64,000 bases of DNA from Hevea brasiliensis (GCF_030052815.1 NC_079510.1:44296725-44360724); one strand, 5' to 3'; positions 1-11,453 are shown, counted from the stretch's first letter. The notes: generated by a model from the letters alone, not told the origin. Made by a program: numbers and translations.

Positions 1-423
1 CATAAGCGATAGCACAACTTGTGTTGAAAGTGACACAAGTTGAGATGAGAATTGTTACCTCATTGAAGTGCAGCCAATTTAATTAAGTAAAATTTGGACA
101 GCTGCTGCACTCATTGCAAAAGAAACAGTGCAATGGAATTCATTAAATCAATTAAATTCAAAAATTTGGAATAGGGAAGTTAAGCTCAAAAATATAACCA
201 TGAAGTGTAAATCCGAAATAGTAAATCAAAGCAAGTGAGCAAAGTGCTAAAGATTCAAAAGACAAATGTACTTTATGAGGAACTAAAAAAAATACTGAAG
301 AAGTAAATGGTTCAAGTAAAATAAAGACAACACAAGCAAAATATTAACTAAATAAGTTCAAAACATTAATTAATTAAGCAACGAAATTAAAGACATGAAA
401 TGTAAATGGAGAATAAAAGCTAG
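1..423 (-). other. Non-coding tail of the Athila-like element before its 3' LTR
   Basis: No coding frame is visible. The segment is AT-rich and would lie between the last ORF and the 3' LTR. Its outer end contains a perfect 10-bp inverted repeat: CAACTTGTGT at 15-24 and ACACAAGTTG at 33-42, with an 8-base loop. Confidence 0.5.
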
Positions 424-1982
424 TCAGTCAGGTATGAGAACTCCTTTGCCCTTGCCATCTTGAGGAGGTGGTGGTGCGTTTGGCGGTTGCTGTGGAGAGA
501 TGATTCTCAAAATCAGTGCCTCGTTTGTTTCGATCTTCTCCAGCTTAGCTCGCATGACTTTCAACTCGTCTTGCATTTCAGCACTTCTATCCAAATATAT
601 ATCAGCTAAATCCCGCAATGTTTGAAAAGAGACATCCGTCATTTGTCGAAAAGAATAGATCTCATCACTGAGATTCTCCATGAATGTTAGAAGGGTTGCC
701 ATGGATGGTCCAGAAGCTGTTGATGAAGCAGGTTGGGCAGCTGGTGGAGCCTGGCATGAAGGCTGCTCGGATGGTTTCTCAGATGCTGAGGAGGAGCTAA
801 TTGCAGTGGGAGAGCCAGGTGGTGGTGCGGTGGATGCAGGAATTTCATACAGCTTGGTAGCCTCATTCTTGATACAAAATTTTTGGTTAGCCAAATGAGG
901 TGCATCCAAAAATAGCAAACCAGTTGGAACAGCAGCACACTTGTGAACTTGAGGATTAAAGCCAAAATAGTGAGCAATGGGTGTGACCAAACCTCCAAAC
1001 ACAATGTTACCAGTACCCCTAGTAGTCTGGCGGATCACATGACGGCAAAAATAGTAACCAGGTGAAGCTTTTTTACCAGTTTTTGCACACCACAAAAAGA
1101 ATAAATCATACTGAGACATTGTGCCAACACTAGTTCCCCTTCCTAAAACTGTATTTGCAATTAATCTCTGAAGCAATCTCAAGGCATGACTCTCAATCTT
1201 GGAGGCCTTACTGTGCCCCGGTTTGAAAGTACCTGCTGAAGGTGCAATTTGCTGCCAAAATTCATACCCATTATAGTCCCTTTGGCTAGTAGGTATTTTG
1301 AACAAACCATCAGGTGGAAAGCCGAATATATGGTGAAAATTATCCATAGACAACACCCTATCTTGACCAAGGCATCTAAAATTGATTGTCAAGTCATTAT
1401 CCAAGGTATTTTTATGCTCACTAGTGGACAGGGAGGCCATAAATTCCTGCACTAGAATGGGGTAAACCAGTTCCTGTTTATGTGCAAATCGCACCCAACC
1501 TAAAGCATCTAACAGAGTCTGCATTTCATCATATATCTTCAAAGATTTAAGTGTAGACACATCCAAATACTGAGTTTGAACCATTTTTCGAGCTTCGACT
1601 CTTGCCTTGTTTCTTTTCATTTCAGCAGTAGGTAATACCCAATGTCGAGCAGCAAGCAAAGAGGAAGGAATTGCGAAGTTACCTTTTGATTTACCCGGGC
1701 GCTTGACTGCCGATTTCGGGATTCCACGGCGGACAGAAAAGTGCAGACATTGGGGCGAATCGGGAGTTCTTGTGTGGCCGGTTCGGGTCGCTTCCGCTTG
1801 GCGCCGCTTGTTGATTTGTGCGGCTTTATGCTTTTTGCCTTTTTCTTCTTGAATGTAGCGATAGGGGTGTCACCAGAATGGGCCGGCGATGGGTTGGCAT
1901 TCATGGGTGGAGTGGTTTGGGGTTGCGGCGGCTGTGAGGAGTGGGGAGGTGAGTTTTCAAAAGAGAGTGGGGAGTCGGGCAT
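424..1982 (-). pseudogene. Extra ORF downstream of integrase (Athila-type ORF), frameshifted
   Basis: Two overlapping minus-strand frames make one broken gene. The first (1982-1617) is Pro/Ser-rich and basic. The second (1659-424) carries a conserved plant retroelement domain with FRCLGQDRVLSMDNF, GRGTSVGTMSQYDLFFLWC and NIVFGGLVTPIAHYFGF, then a Ser/Pro/Ala linker and a C-terminal coiled-coil-like segment with Met, Leu and Glu heptads. This resembles the ORF that Athila elements carry in the env position. I see no signal peptide or membrane anchor in the part that can be read, so an envelope role is not supported. The frames switch somewhere between about 1680 and 1800. Confidence 0.65.
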
Positions 1983-2113
1983 GGCGAAATGGAGGGAAGG
2001 GACGGAAATAGAAGAAGAAGAAGTAGAAGAGGAATGGTGGGTTGTGGAGGGGAATGTGAAGACGAAGGTGACGGTGAAGCGGGGGTGGTCGGGGCTAAGC
2101 CGAGAGGAAGAAG

Positions 2114-2260
2114 GTGAAGGTGTGGGCTATGGGTTTGGGTTTTAGTCGGTTGGGCTATGGGTTATGGGTTTTGGTCGGTTGGGCTATGGGTTATGGTTTT
2201 TGGGCTTTGGGTTTTAGGTTTGGTTTCGGGCTTTGGATTTGGTTTAGTTATTATTATTAT
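2114..2260 (+). repeat. G/T-rich minisatellite-like tract
   Basis: The words GGTCGGTTGGGCTATGGGTT and GGGTTTTGG recur with a period of about 30 bases for roughly four imperfect units, then decay into related GGGCTTTGG words. It lies inside the retroelement between integrase and the downstream ORF, just outside that ORF's start. The complementary strand is C/A-rich. Confidence 0.7.
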
Positions 2261-2672
2261 TTTTTTTTATGGTTAAAAAAAAATAATTTTCTTATTAAAC
2301 CAAGGTGACAAGGTTTGAAAAAATTTTCTCTTAAAATTAACAAAAAGGGCAATGAATCCAGCAAGATCCACCAGCAAATACTCAACAAAAGAAAGATAAA
2401 AATTATAAGTAAACAAATTTGAAACTAAAATTTAAAGCTAAAAATTTAAAGCTAACACTAAAATAAAATTTTTATGCTCATTTGCTTGCAATGCATTGCA
2501 TCCCATCTGCACAAGGAAATTAGAACAATGTTAAACTCTGAATAAGGAGTATAAAAAAAAAAAAACAAACAAATATATATATGAAAGAAATAGAGAATCA
2601 ATGAAAAATTATGAGTTATGCCCAAAAAATGCTAAGTTTAGGTCTTTAGCTTGACCATACTCACTCAAGATT
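2261..2672. other. Retroelement spacer between integrase and the downstream ORF
   Basis: AT-rich with short A and T runs and no coding frame. I see nothing else in it. Confidence 0.4.
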
Positions 2673-4320
2673 TTATGGAGAATGAGAGAGATAGCAAGTT
2701 GCTATCTTCTCAATTGGCTCACCAACTGAATAGTGCCTTAAGCTTTGTCCATTTACCTTGAAATTACCAGATTTTTCACCAAAAATTTCCACAGCACCAT
2801 GAGTTAAAACTTTCACAATTTTGAATGGACCTGACCACCTTGATTTTAATTTTCCTGGAAAAAATTTTAACCTTGAATTGAATAAGAGAACCAAATCTCC
2901 TTCTTTAAAGTCCTTTTTCTTGATATGCTTATTATGCCATTTTTTAGTTCTTTCTTTATAGATCCTAGCATTTTCATAAGCATAAAGTCTCAATTCTTCT
3001 AACTCATCAAGTTGTAAAAGTCTTTTGTGCCCAGCAGTTTGTAAATCAAAATTGATTGCTCTAATGGCCCAATAAGCTTTATGTTCTAACTCTACGGGCA
3101 AATGGCATGATTTCCCAAAAACTAACCTATAAGGTGTAGTTCCTATGGGGGTTTTAAATGCTGTTCTATATGCCCAAAGAGTGTCATCTAATTTAAGGGA
3201 CCAATCTTTTCTGGACTTATTGACAGTTTTCTCCAAGATTTGCTTAATTTCTCTATTTGTGATTTCTACTTGGCCATTTGTTTGAGGGTGATATGGTGTG
3301 GCAATCCTATGCTTTACCCCATACTTTCTCATCAATTTTTCAAATTGGTGGTTGCAAAAATGGCTACCACCATCACTGATTATGGCACGTGGGGCACCAA
3401 ATCTAGTTAAAACAAATTTTTTCAGAAATTTCACCACAACTTTTGCATCATTGGTAGGTGTAGCAATAGCTTCTACCCATTTAGATACATAGTCCACCCC
3501 TACCAAGATATATTTATTCCCATAAGAAGATGGAAATGGCCCCATGAAATCAATTCCCCACACATCAAACAATTCAACTTCTAATATGGACTGTTGGGGC
3601 ATCTCATCTCTCTTGGAAATGTTGCCTACCCTTTGGCACCTATCACACTTGCTTACAAGGTCTCGCACATGTTTAAACATATTAGGCCAATAGAAACCTG
3701 ATGTCAAGACTTTTTCAACAGTTTTTGAGACACTAAAATGACCACCATATTCAGAGGAATGACAATGGTAAATAACATTATTTATTTCTTCCTCTGGTAT
3801 ACATCTCCTAATTATTCCATCATTACATCTTCTAAACAAAAGAGGTTCTTCCCAAGAATAAAATTTAACATCATGCAAGAATCTTTTCTTTTGCTGCCAA
3901 GACAAATCAGGTGGCAAGACACCACAAGACAAGAAATTCACAATATCAGCAAACCATGGAAGTGAAGATTTCAACACATACAACTGCTCATTCATAAAAA
4001 ACTCATCAATTGGCACAATTTCATCATCTTTATTTTCAGTTTTTATCCTAGAATGGTGATCAGCCACCACATTCTCAACACTTTTTTTATCTCTTATTTC
4101 CAAATCAAATTCTTGAAGTAACAAAATCCATCTAATCAACCTAGATTTAGCTTCTTTCTTGCTCATTAAATACCTTATTGCTGCATGATCAGTGAAAACT
4201 ATTACCTTTGAGTTGACCAAATAAGAACGAAATTTATTGAGTGCAAATACTACTGCAAGGAACTCCTTTTCAGTTGTGGCATAATTAACTTGAGCTTCAT
4301 CAAGGGTTCGACTTGCATAG
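2673..4320 (-). pseudogene. pol: RNase H and integrase of the Athila-like element, 5' end broken
   Basis: The continuous frame from about 4320 down to 2673 encodes the second half of RNase H (the [15 protein letters not shown] block and [10 protein letters not shown]) and a complete integrase. The integrase has an HHCC zinc finger ([10 protein letters not shown], then CDRCQ), a DDE core ([23 protein letters not shown], and E in the HPQTNGQVE block) and a C-terminal WSGPFKI module. No chromodomain follows, which excludes chromoviruses. The frame has no initiator of its own. It is severed from RT by the stop at 4560 and by an indel near 4325-4360 that removes the link between the two enzymes. 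Confidence 0.85.
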
Positions 4321-4559
4321 TAAATGGCATAAGGTTTTCTATCTTTTCACGCTGGCCAGGCTCAACAAAGAAACTCGCTTGCATCACACATGATTTCGAA
4401 TGGCAAAGTCCAATCCGGGGGTTGCATGATAGGAGCCGTTGTCAATGCCGTCTTCAACCTGCAAAAAGCAACCATACAATCTTGATTAAAATCAAATTTA
4501 ACATCATGATTCAAAAGATTTGTTAAGGGTTTAGCAAGTTTAGAAAAATCCTGAATAAA

Positions 4560-6446
4560 TCACCGGTAAAACCCAGCATGTCCAAGAAAACTCCGCACTC
4601 CTTTGATAGTGGTTGGAGGGGGCATTTTTTCAATAATTTCTATTTTAGCTCTATCCACTTCAATTCCCCTATTTGAGATTAAATGCCCTAAAACGATTCC
4701 CTCTTGGACCATAAAGTGGCATTTCTCCCAATTCAACACCAAATCATTATCAACACATCTCTGTAAGATTTTAGATAAATTAGTCAAGCATGAATCAAAA
4801 TTAGTGCCATATACTGAAAAGTCATCCATGAAGACCTCCATAATTTCTTCAATAAAATCAGAAAAAATGGCCATCATGCACCTTTGAAATGTTCCAGGCG
4901 CATTACACAATCCGAATGGCATCCTTCGATAGGCAAAGGTGCCATAGGGACAGGTAAAGGTAGTTTTTTCTTGGTCATCAAGATGGATTGGAATTTGAAA
5001 GAAACCAGAATATCCATCTAAGTAACAAAAGAATGAATGCTTGGCTAATATTTCTAACATTTGATCCATAAAAGGAAGGGGAAAATGGTCTTTTCTTGTA
5101 GCATTATTCAACTTCCTATAGTCTATGCATATTCTCCAACCTGTAACAGTTCTAGTGGGTATCAACTCATTATTCTCATTTTTAACAACTGTCACCCCAC
5201 CTTTTTTTGGTACAACATGCACAGGACTCACCCACTCACTGTCAGAAATGGGGTAAATAATTCCAGCAGCTAGTAATTTTAGGATTTCCTTTTTCACAAC
5301 ATCCTTCATTGTAGGATTCAATCTTCTTTGGTGTTCAATGGAAGGTTTACTATTTGGCTCTAGGAAAATCCTATGCATACAAACTGTTGAACTAATTCCC
5401 TTTATATCATCAATTGCATAACTCAAAACTCTTCTATATTTTCTCAAAACTCTCAACAATTTTTCATTCTCAATATCAGTCAAAGATGCATTAATTATAA
5501 CAGGATATGTTCCATTGGGTCCAAGAAAAGCATACCTGAGGTTGGAAGGAAGAGGTTTAAGATCTACCTTTGGGGCATCCTCTACCTTTAATGATGGTTG
5601 TTTGATTTCCAAATTTTGCACTTCTTCAAGTTGAAAAATTGTGGCTTCAGGATGTGGTGGAGAGCTCCCCAAGTGTTGTGCAAAAGTAGCTATGTTGTGA
5701 TTGTCATCATCAATGCTCCCACCATGGACTAAGCAATTTTCAAGTGGGTCTTGTGGATAGCTTTTTCTGAAATGCTCTTGAACAATCTCATCGATAATGT
5801 CTTCCCGCAAACAAGACTCAACTTCTTCATGTTTCCTTTTCATGGCAGGATTGATGTTGAATATCATTTGATCATCTCCCACTCTAAGTGTCAATTTCTC
5901 ACCCTTCACATCAATTAATGCACCAGCTGTTGCCAAAAAGGGTCTTCCCAATAAGATAGGAACTTTTGTGTCTTCTTCTATATCTAGAATGACAAAGTCC
6001 ACCGGAATGTAGAATTTCCCAACCTTGATAGGCACATTTTCTAAAATGCCTTCTGGATACTTAATTGAACGGTCAGCCAATGAAAGATACATATTTGTGG
6101 GCTTCAACTCTCCCATATTCAACTTCTCATACATTGAAAGAGGCATTAGGCTGACACTAGCTCCAAGGTCACATAAGGCATTTACCACACAATTATCACC
6201 AATATGACAAGAAATGGAAAACACACCCGGATCTTTGAGTTTGGGAGGTAACTTCTTCTGAATTATAGCACTGCATTGCTCTCCCAAGTTGATGGTGTCA
6301 TAATCTTCTAATCTTCTCTTGTTGGAAAGAATCTCCTTCAAAAACTTGGCATAACTTGGCATTTGGGATAGTGCCTCAGTGAATGGCACATTGATATACA
6401 ACTTCTTTAGCACTTCAAGGAATTTGCCAAATTGTTTGTCTAGCAT
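4560..6446 (-). pseudogene. pol: protease and reverse transcriptase of the Athila-like element, truncated by a stop
   Basis: The 628-residue frame has a retroviral-type aspartic protease with DLGAS as the active-site motif at about residue 113. It is followed by a reverse transcriptase containing PKKGG, the YRKLN block, the YLDGYSGFFQIPI block, PFGLCNAPGTFQRCM and the catalytic FMDD. The RT domain ends with the GHAGFYR segment, where TGA at 4560-4562 stops translation at a codon likely to have been CGA. Past that stop the RT-RNase H linker continues in frame to about 4360, then is broken by an indel. The protein would lack RNase H and integrase. Confidence 0.85.
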
Positions 6447-6467
6447 ATGCTTGATGAATCTTTGAGG

Positions 6468-8210
6468 TTAGTTAAGGGTGGGCTTGTAAGGTTCAGGTGG
6501 GATGTATGGTTTTTCTCCCTCATCTTGCTCACTTTTGCTTTTTTCTTCTTTTTCATTTTTCTTGCTCTCAACTGAATTTTCTTCTTTTGTGCTCTCTTTT
6601 TCTTCTCTCTTGTTTTCACTCTCTTGACCAACTTTCTTACCACTTCTCAAGGTTACAACCTTACATTGTTCATGAGGGTTTTGTGGTTGGCTAGGTAATT
6701 TCCCAAAGGATTTGCTTCCTGATGAGCTTGCTTGTTGAGCCAATTGAGTCTCCAACATGCGGTTGTGGACTTGTAATTGATCCATGGTTTGTCTCATGTG
6801 TTGCATTTCTTCCTCCAATTTGCTATTCATCTTACTTTGTTCAGCAAAAAATTTCTCCATCATGCTTTCCAAGGTTGGTTTCGGTTCATGAGATGGAAGG
6901 GATTTTTGTGCTCTTGCTTGATATCCAGGTTGTGGCTGCCTTGTGGGCTGAAATTGAGGCTGAAATTGAGGCCTATTCTGCTGCATATACTGCTGGTTAT
7001 GAGCATAATTTGAGCTTTGGCCTTGTTGAGCAAAAGTTGCTTGTGGTCTCCATGTTGAGTTGTTCACATTAGAGTAAGAATTTCCCATAGGTTTTTGTTG
7101 ATAACCTCCTGCATAAGCAGCTTGTTCTTGCAAATAATCATCACCATAAGAAGAGTAATCAACTCCACAACTTTGAGTTCCATCTGTGAAGGCAACTTGT
7201 TGCATAGTTGTAGGAGTTGAGGTTGTTGCCTTTGTGCAAAAATCACTAAGAAGCTGAGTCAACTGATCAAATCTTGCATTCATGTAGCTAACTGAGTCAA
7301 GTTCATAAATCCCAGCCTTCTTTGGCTCAAGTGCTCTAGGATTTCCCCATAAGTGGGTATTATGAGCAATCTTCTCTAATAGATCATAGCATTCTTCACT
7401 TGTCATTCTCATGAAATCTCCTCCTGCTTGTGAATCAATTGTGTTTCTTATGGTTAGAGTAACTCTGGTGTAGAAATTCTGAACAATCATCCATTTGGGT
7501 ATTTCATGATGAGGACATTGCCTTTCAAGCTCCTTAAATCTCATCCAAGACTCATACAAAGTTTCATCATCTCTTGGCTTAAAAGCTACCATCAAATTCC
7601 TCAAATGAGTGGTCTTCCCAGGTGGGAAAAATTGAGATAGAAAAGCTTGAGATAACTGCTCCCAAGTAGCTATAATAGCTTGTGGAAGTGAGTCATACCA
7701 CTCCAATGCTGAATCCCGAAGAGAGAATGGAAATAAGGTGAGTCGAATCACTTCATCTGAAACTCCAGGTTGTCTTTGTGTACCACATATCATCAAAAAT
7801 TTCTTCAAATGAGAATGAGGATTTTCAAGTGGACTACCTCCAAATTGTGAATTCTGAACCATTTGAATGAGACCAGTCTTCAACTCAAATTGATTAGCTC
7901 CAATAATAGGTCTGTTATCTCTTACATCTGCACATCTAGGAAAAGCATAGTCTAACATGGATCTTCTCTGAGGATCATTTTGATTAATAACTACATTTTG
8001 CCCGTTGTGATCATTTCCTCCATTGTTTCCACCAATAGCTCTATTTTGATTCTCCATATTTTCAATTGTCTCCTCTTGCCCAAATCTTTGTTGTTCTTCT
8101 TTTTCTGCTTCTTTTCTTCTTTTGTGTTCCTTTTTGTTGGCTCGACAGAATTTTTCAATTTCAGGATTGAACAACAATTCGGTATCACTTGTGCTTTTCG
8201 ATCGTCTCAT
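6468..8210 (-). CDS. gag: gag polyprotein of the Athila-like element
   Basis: The 580-codon frame starts at the ATG at 8210. The central part is a retrotransposon gag domain: the matrix/capsid-like block includes LEWYDSLPQAIIATWEQLSQ and, further on, the SEECYDLLEKIAHN segment typical of Athila-type gag. The C-terminal third is rich in Gln, Tyr and Pro and is followed by a highly charged Lys/Glu tail. I see no CCHC zinc knuckle. The N-terminus is a basic and Glu-rich linker. The frame ends at TAA 6468-6470, and the next frame continues in the same phase only seven codons later. This stop therefore looks like a nonsense change in a gag-pol frame that was once continuous, although programmed readthrough cannot be excluded. 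Confidence 0.85.
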   Translation of the reverse strand: MRRSKSTSDTELLFNPEIEKFCRANKKEHKRRKEAEKEEQQRFGQEETIENMENQNRAIGGNNGGNDHNGQNVVINQNDPQRRSMLDYAFPRCADVRDNRPIIGANQFELKTGLIQMVQNSQFGGSPLENPHSHLKKFLMICGTQRQPGVSDEVIRLTLFPFSLRDSALEWYDSLPQAIIATWEQLSQAFLSQFFPPGKTTHLRNLMVAFKPRDDETLYESWMRFKELERQCPHHEIPKWMIVQNFYTRVTLTIRNTIDSQAGGDFMRMTSEECYDLLEKIAHNTHLWGNPRALEPKKAGIYELDSVSYMNARFDQLTQLLSDFCTKATTSTPTTMQQVAFTDGTQSCGVDYSSYGDDYLQEQAAYAGGYQQKPMGNSYSNVNNSTWRPQATFAQQGQSSNYAHNQQYMQQNRPQFQPQFQPTRQPQPGYQARAQKSLPSHEPKPTLESMMEKFFAEQSKMNSKLEEEMQHMRQTMDQLQVHNRMLETQLAQQASSSGSKSFGKLPSQPQNPHEQCKVVTLRSGKKVGQESENKREEKESTKEENSVESKKNEKEEKSKSEQDEGEKPYIPPEPYKPTLN

Positions 8211-8320
8211 AAACAATTAAAGTACCTGAAAAACACAAGGAGTAGTAGTGAAAATAAAAGAAAATAAAAATTCTAATTAGCTTAAAACAATTAAAATCCA
8301 ACTTAAAAACAAACAATTCT

Positions 8321-8335
8321 CCGGCAACGGCGCCA
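8321..8335 (-). other. Primer binding site, tRNA-Asp type
   Basis: The minus strand reads TGGCGCCGTTGCCGG, the plant tRNA-Asp-type primer site common in Ty3/gypsy elements. It lies six bases inside the LTR edge, which fixes both the LTR boundary and the minus orientation of the element. Confidence 0.85.
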
Positions 8336-9340
8336 AAAACTTGATACGGTGTGTAATCCGCAAGTGCACGGGTCACAGTAGTATAGTTTTAAAAATGATA
8401 TCGATCCCACAGGGAATTGTGCTTAAATTGGAAATAAAAGTATAAGCTAATTAGAATGACAAAATTTAAAGATGTAAAATGAAATTTGAAATTAAAATTG
8501 GTATTTGAGGAGTTTAAACTAAATTAAACAATTAACTAAATTAATTAAACTAGATTACTAAGATTTAAATTGAAATTTGCTATTTATGAAATTTGGAGGA
8601 ATTAAATCTAAATTCAATAAAAATTAAAGTGATTCTAGAGATTGGATTTTCAATATTGTTTGCATGTGGTTTTGAACTGATTTAGCCAAACACATGAGAA
8701 TTGCAATTTTGAGGGAAATCAATTCTTAAATTTTTGAAACCTTTTTCAAGCATCTCAAAGTTGGTTTTCATTAAATCAAACCCTGTTTTCACTGTATTTC
8801 AAACCTAACAAAAACTCAATTAATGCTCTAATTGATTTTGGAAAGTCCCCTTAATTCTCTTAGCTTATCTCTAACACCAAGAAAACTAAGTTTATTGCAA
8901 GATTATCTATCCCTAATATTCACTTTTCAGTCCATCTATTAAGGATTAAAACTTAACTTAATGAGGGCCCATTCATCAAGCAAGGCAACAAGCTCACAAG
9001 CAATAAATCAAAATGTAACAATCTTCATTTGAATGGGTAAATTAGTTCAAAACCACAATCCAAAACAATATTTACAAACCCATCTCTAGAATCTCAAACA
9101 ACTACTCACTAATCATAGTTTCAATACAAACCCAAATGTTTAAATGAAGAAATAATGGAAATCTAAGTTAAGGAATAGAAAAACCCAGAAAAATGCAGCA
9201 GAAGCTGCTGCTGGAAAGTGCAGAAAACGAGTTCTGCAGCTGCTGGAAAATAGCTTCACATGTTCTTCTCTTCCTCTCCTTCTTTTCTTGCCAAAAATGC
9301 CTCCCTTGCTCCTTATGGAAAGAAAATGATAAAGGGGACT

Positions 9341-9349
9341 TTATATAGG
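9341..9349 (-). promoter_or_regulatory. TATA box in the LTR of the Athila-like element
   Basis: The minus strand reads CCTATATAAAG here, in the right orientation to drive transcription toward gag. It sits about 1 kb upstream of the inner LTR edge, which would leave a long R-U5. Function is inferred from motif and position only. Confidence 0.5.
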
Positions 9350-9473
9350 TGAGGGGACTGCCCTAGAATGGGTAAAAAGGTGGAAGATTCCAGAGAAAGT
9401 GAGGTATAAAATCAGAGTAACGGAAATGCCACGTCAGCCATTTCCAGTAAAAATGACATAAGCTGAATCGGTT

Positions 9474-9545
9474 ATGTCGCGGGTTGTGTCGCGGGTTGTG
9501 TAACAATCTGCCTGAATATCTGACGCTCGACACAACCTGCGACAT
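9474..9545. repeat. 17-bp inverted repeat inside the LTR (U3)
   Basis: Arms at 9474-9490 (ATGTCGCGGGTTGTGTC) and 9529-9545 (GACACAACCTGCGACAT) are reverse complements with one mismatch, separated by 38 bases. A related motif (ACATAAGCT followed by a GGTTGTG block) repeats directly at about 9457 and 9542. The arms lie upstream of the LTR TATA box in element orientation. Confidence 0.75.
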
Positions 9546-11378
9546 AAGCTAAATTGGTTGTGCTGCAGGTTGTGTAACTCTCGGCCATTTTTTTTTGCTC
9601 AACTTCAAAAATTTTTGCAATTCAACTCTAATCTCCTCCAAATGGCTACTCTGATCAAAATACATCAAATTTCTCCAAATTTAACCTACAAAACAAATAA
9701 ATTTCAAAAATTAAACTAAGAAGTGTGAAGATTATAAAATTGACTAAATATATGCTAATATCTATAATAATAGCTATGAACAAGGGTAAATTATGTGTAA
9801 AAATTACACTTAAATGATTATCTAAAATGCATGCATCAAATACTCAAGTTAAAGGATATTTTAGAGTGCTTCAAGAGCAAAATAACAATGAAAATATAAA
9901 AGTGTGTGTAAACATACCTGAATAAGCGTATGAGACCTTTTATATTGTGATAGAAAACAATTGGTGCTAAAATTTCTGAATTTTTTGAGTCGATTCCAAT
10001 CTCTTCAATTCTAATCTCTTCGCTTGTCGTATATAACAAAATCGTATTGTGTCAACATGATACATGATAAGAATCACACTAAACATACTCAATGACATTT
10101 GTCTCGAGGCCACGTAAATTCAAACTTAATTTTGTAGTATTGATCTCCATGTTCACTGGTTTGTCATTGTATCAGTTATACGTAGTAAAATCGATCTTTT
10201 TGAACCCAATGAGATGAAGATGACCTGACTTGAACTGATGCTATATTTAGGCTAATTTGTAACTAGGTTCGATACACTTCAAATTGAGATTAGATTTAGT
10301 AAGTCTAACCCAACTACCCTCGTAGATGAATGTATTAATTAATTATATTAGTTAAGGAGTCAATCTGTTAATTATATAATTTATTTAAAAAAAAAAAGGT
10401 TAGTAGTTCCAAATCTCATTTTATAAATTATATTAAAAAATAAATTTGATTAAATTAAATATATGAAGTAATTAATTATATGAAAATTTTTCGTTTAAAC
10501 TTTATTCATAGTGGGCTTAAGATACAACAAATGTAACGGGACCTATATACAAAGTAGATTTGAGCTTATAGTGATAAAAATAATTTTTTTTTTTTATAAT
10601 TATACATATTAAACTATTTTAAATAAATTGTGTATATATCATTAAAGATATTTTATCTTTCATCTGTCCTGTATTTTTTTTTTCTCTTTAATGTATAAAA
10701 GGCATGAAATTATCTTCTTATTTTTCACTCTTTTTTTTGTTCAACATTATTAACTCTTTAAGCATGTAAAATATATTTAAAAAGTTTCACATGATTAAAA
10801 TGCCAAAATGTAAATAGAGTGGATCACAGGAAATGAACACATCACAAGAAGATCAGCTCACCCCTTTAAATTGAAAATCACATCGATGCACATGATCAGA
10901 ACACGAATGAATGAAATTTCTAAAGCTTAGACTTAGACAATGAATTATTGTTCAAAAGTGAAAAGTTTGAATCTCAAATTTCTTTAGTGGAAGCGAAGAA
11001 TTGAAGCTTCTGATCTGATACATTTTCTTTTTAGTTGGGATCGACAGCTGTATGTGTGTGGGGATACTTGCACCCAACAACCCACCCTCAAAACCCAACC
11101 TCACCAAACAATGGAGGTAAGGTAACCCACACACCCGCTCTCTCTGCGTTTGTTTTGGCGTCTCCATCCAAAACAGTTGAAGTGTACGTCTCTGTTGCAA
11201 GAAATCACAGGATACTGGAATTACTCCACCACCCCACCTATCTGTAATACCTAGCTTCGTGTCAAGTCAGAAAAAAAATATCACACTGTTCCCTCTCACA
11301 AAAAAACAATTCTTTTATTAATTAATTAATCCTTAAAATTTGGCTACATTTTACCATAATGATGATTACATCAAGGGG

Positions 11379-11381
<3 letters not shown>

Positions 11382-11447
<66 letters not shown>

Positions 11448-11453
11448 TTTTTT
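11382..11453. repeat. (AT)n microsatellite followed by a T run
   Basis: About 24 AT units run to 11430, followed directly by about 23 T. Confidence 0.95.

Larger units (their letters stand above)
1..9838 (-). mobile_element. Athila-like Ty3/gypsy LTR retrotransposon, degenerate, cut by the left window edge
   Basis: The gene order on the minus strand is 5' LTR, primer site, gag, protease, RT, RNase H, integrase, extra ORF. Integrase placed after RT-RNase H defines Ty3/gypsy. The long LTR, the tRNA-Asp-type primer site, the absence of a chromodomain and the extra ORF after integrase point to the Athila group. The 3' LTR is not in the window: the sequence that opens the 5' LTR on the plus strand (TGATACGGTGTG) does not recur in the first 424 bases. 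The copy cannot make its full polyprotein as it stands, because it has a stop between gag and protease, a stop at the end of the RT domain, an indel before RNase H and a frame break in the downstream ORF. Confidence 0.9.
8342..9838 (-). repeat. 5' LTR of the Athila-like element
   Basis: The plus strand reads TGATAC at 8342 and ends ATGCATCA at 9838. In element orientation the LTR therefore runs TGATGC to GTATCA, with TG/CA ends and a short imperfect terminal inverted repeat, about 1.5 kb long. The inner edge is fixed by the primer site 6 bases away. A TATA box in element orientation (CCTATATAA, plus-strand 9341-9349) marks the likely promoter. Upstream of it lies a 17-bp inverted repeat. The five bases outside the LTR (AATAC, 9839-9843) are one candidate arm of a target duplication; the other arm is outside the window. 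Confidence 0.85.

Noticed and set aside
9839..10040. Minus-strand frame ending at a good splice donor (CAG|GTATG) next to the gypsy LTR
   Set aside because: The encoded peptide matches nothing I recognise and no partner exon is visible; kept only as a note in the intergenic entry.
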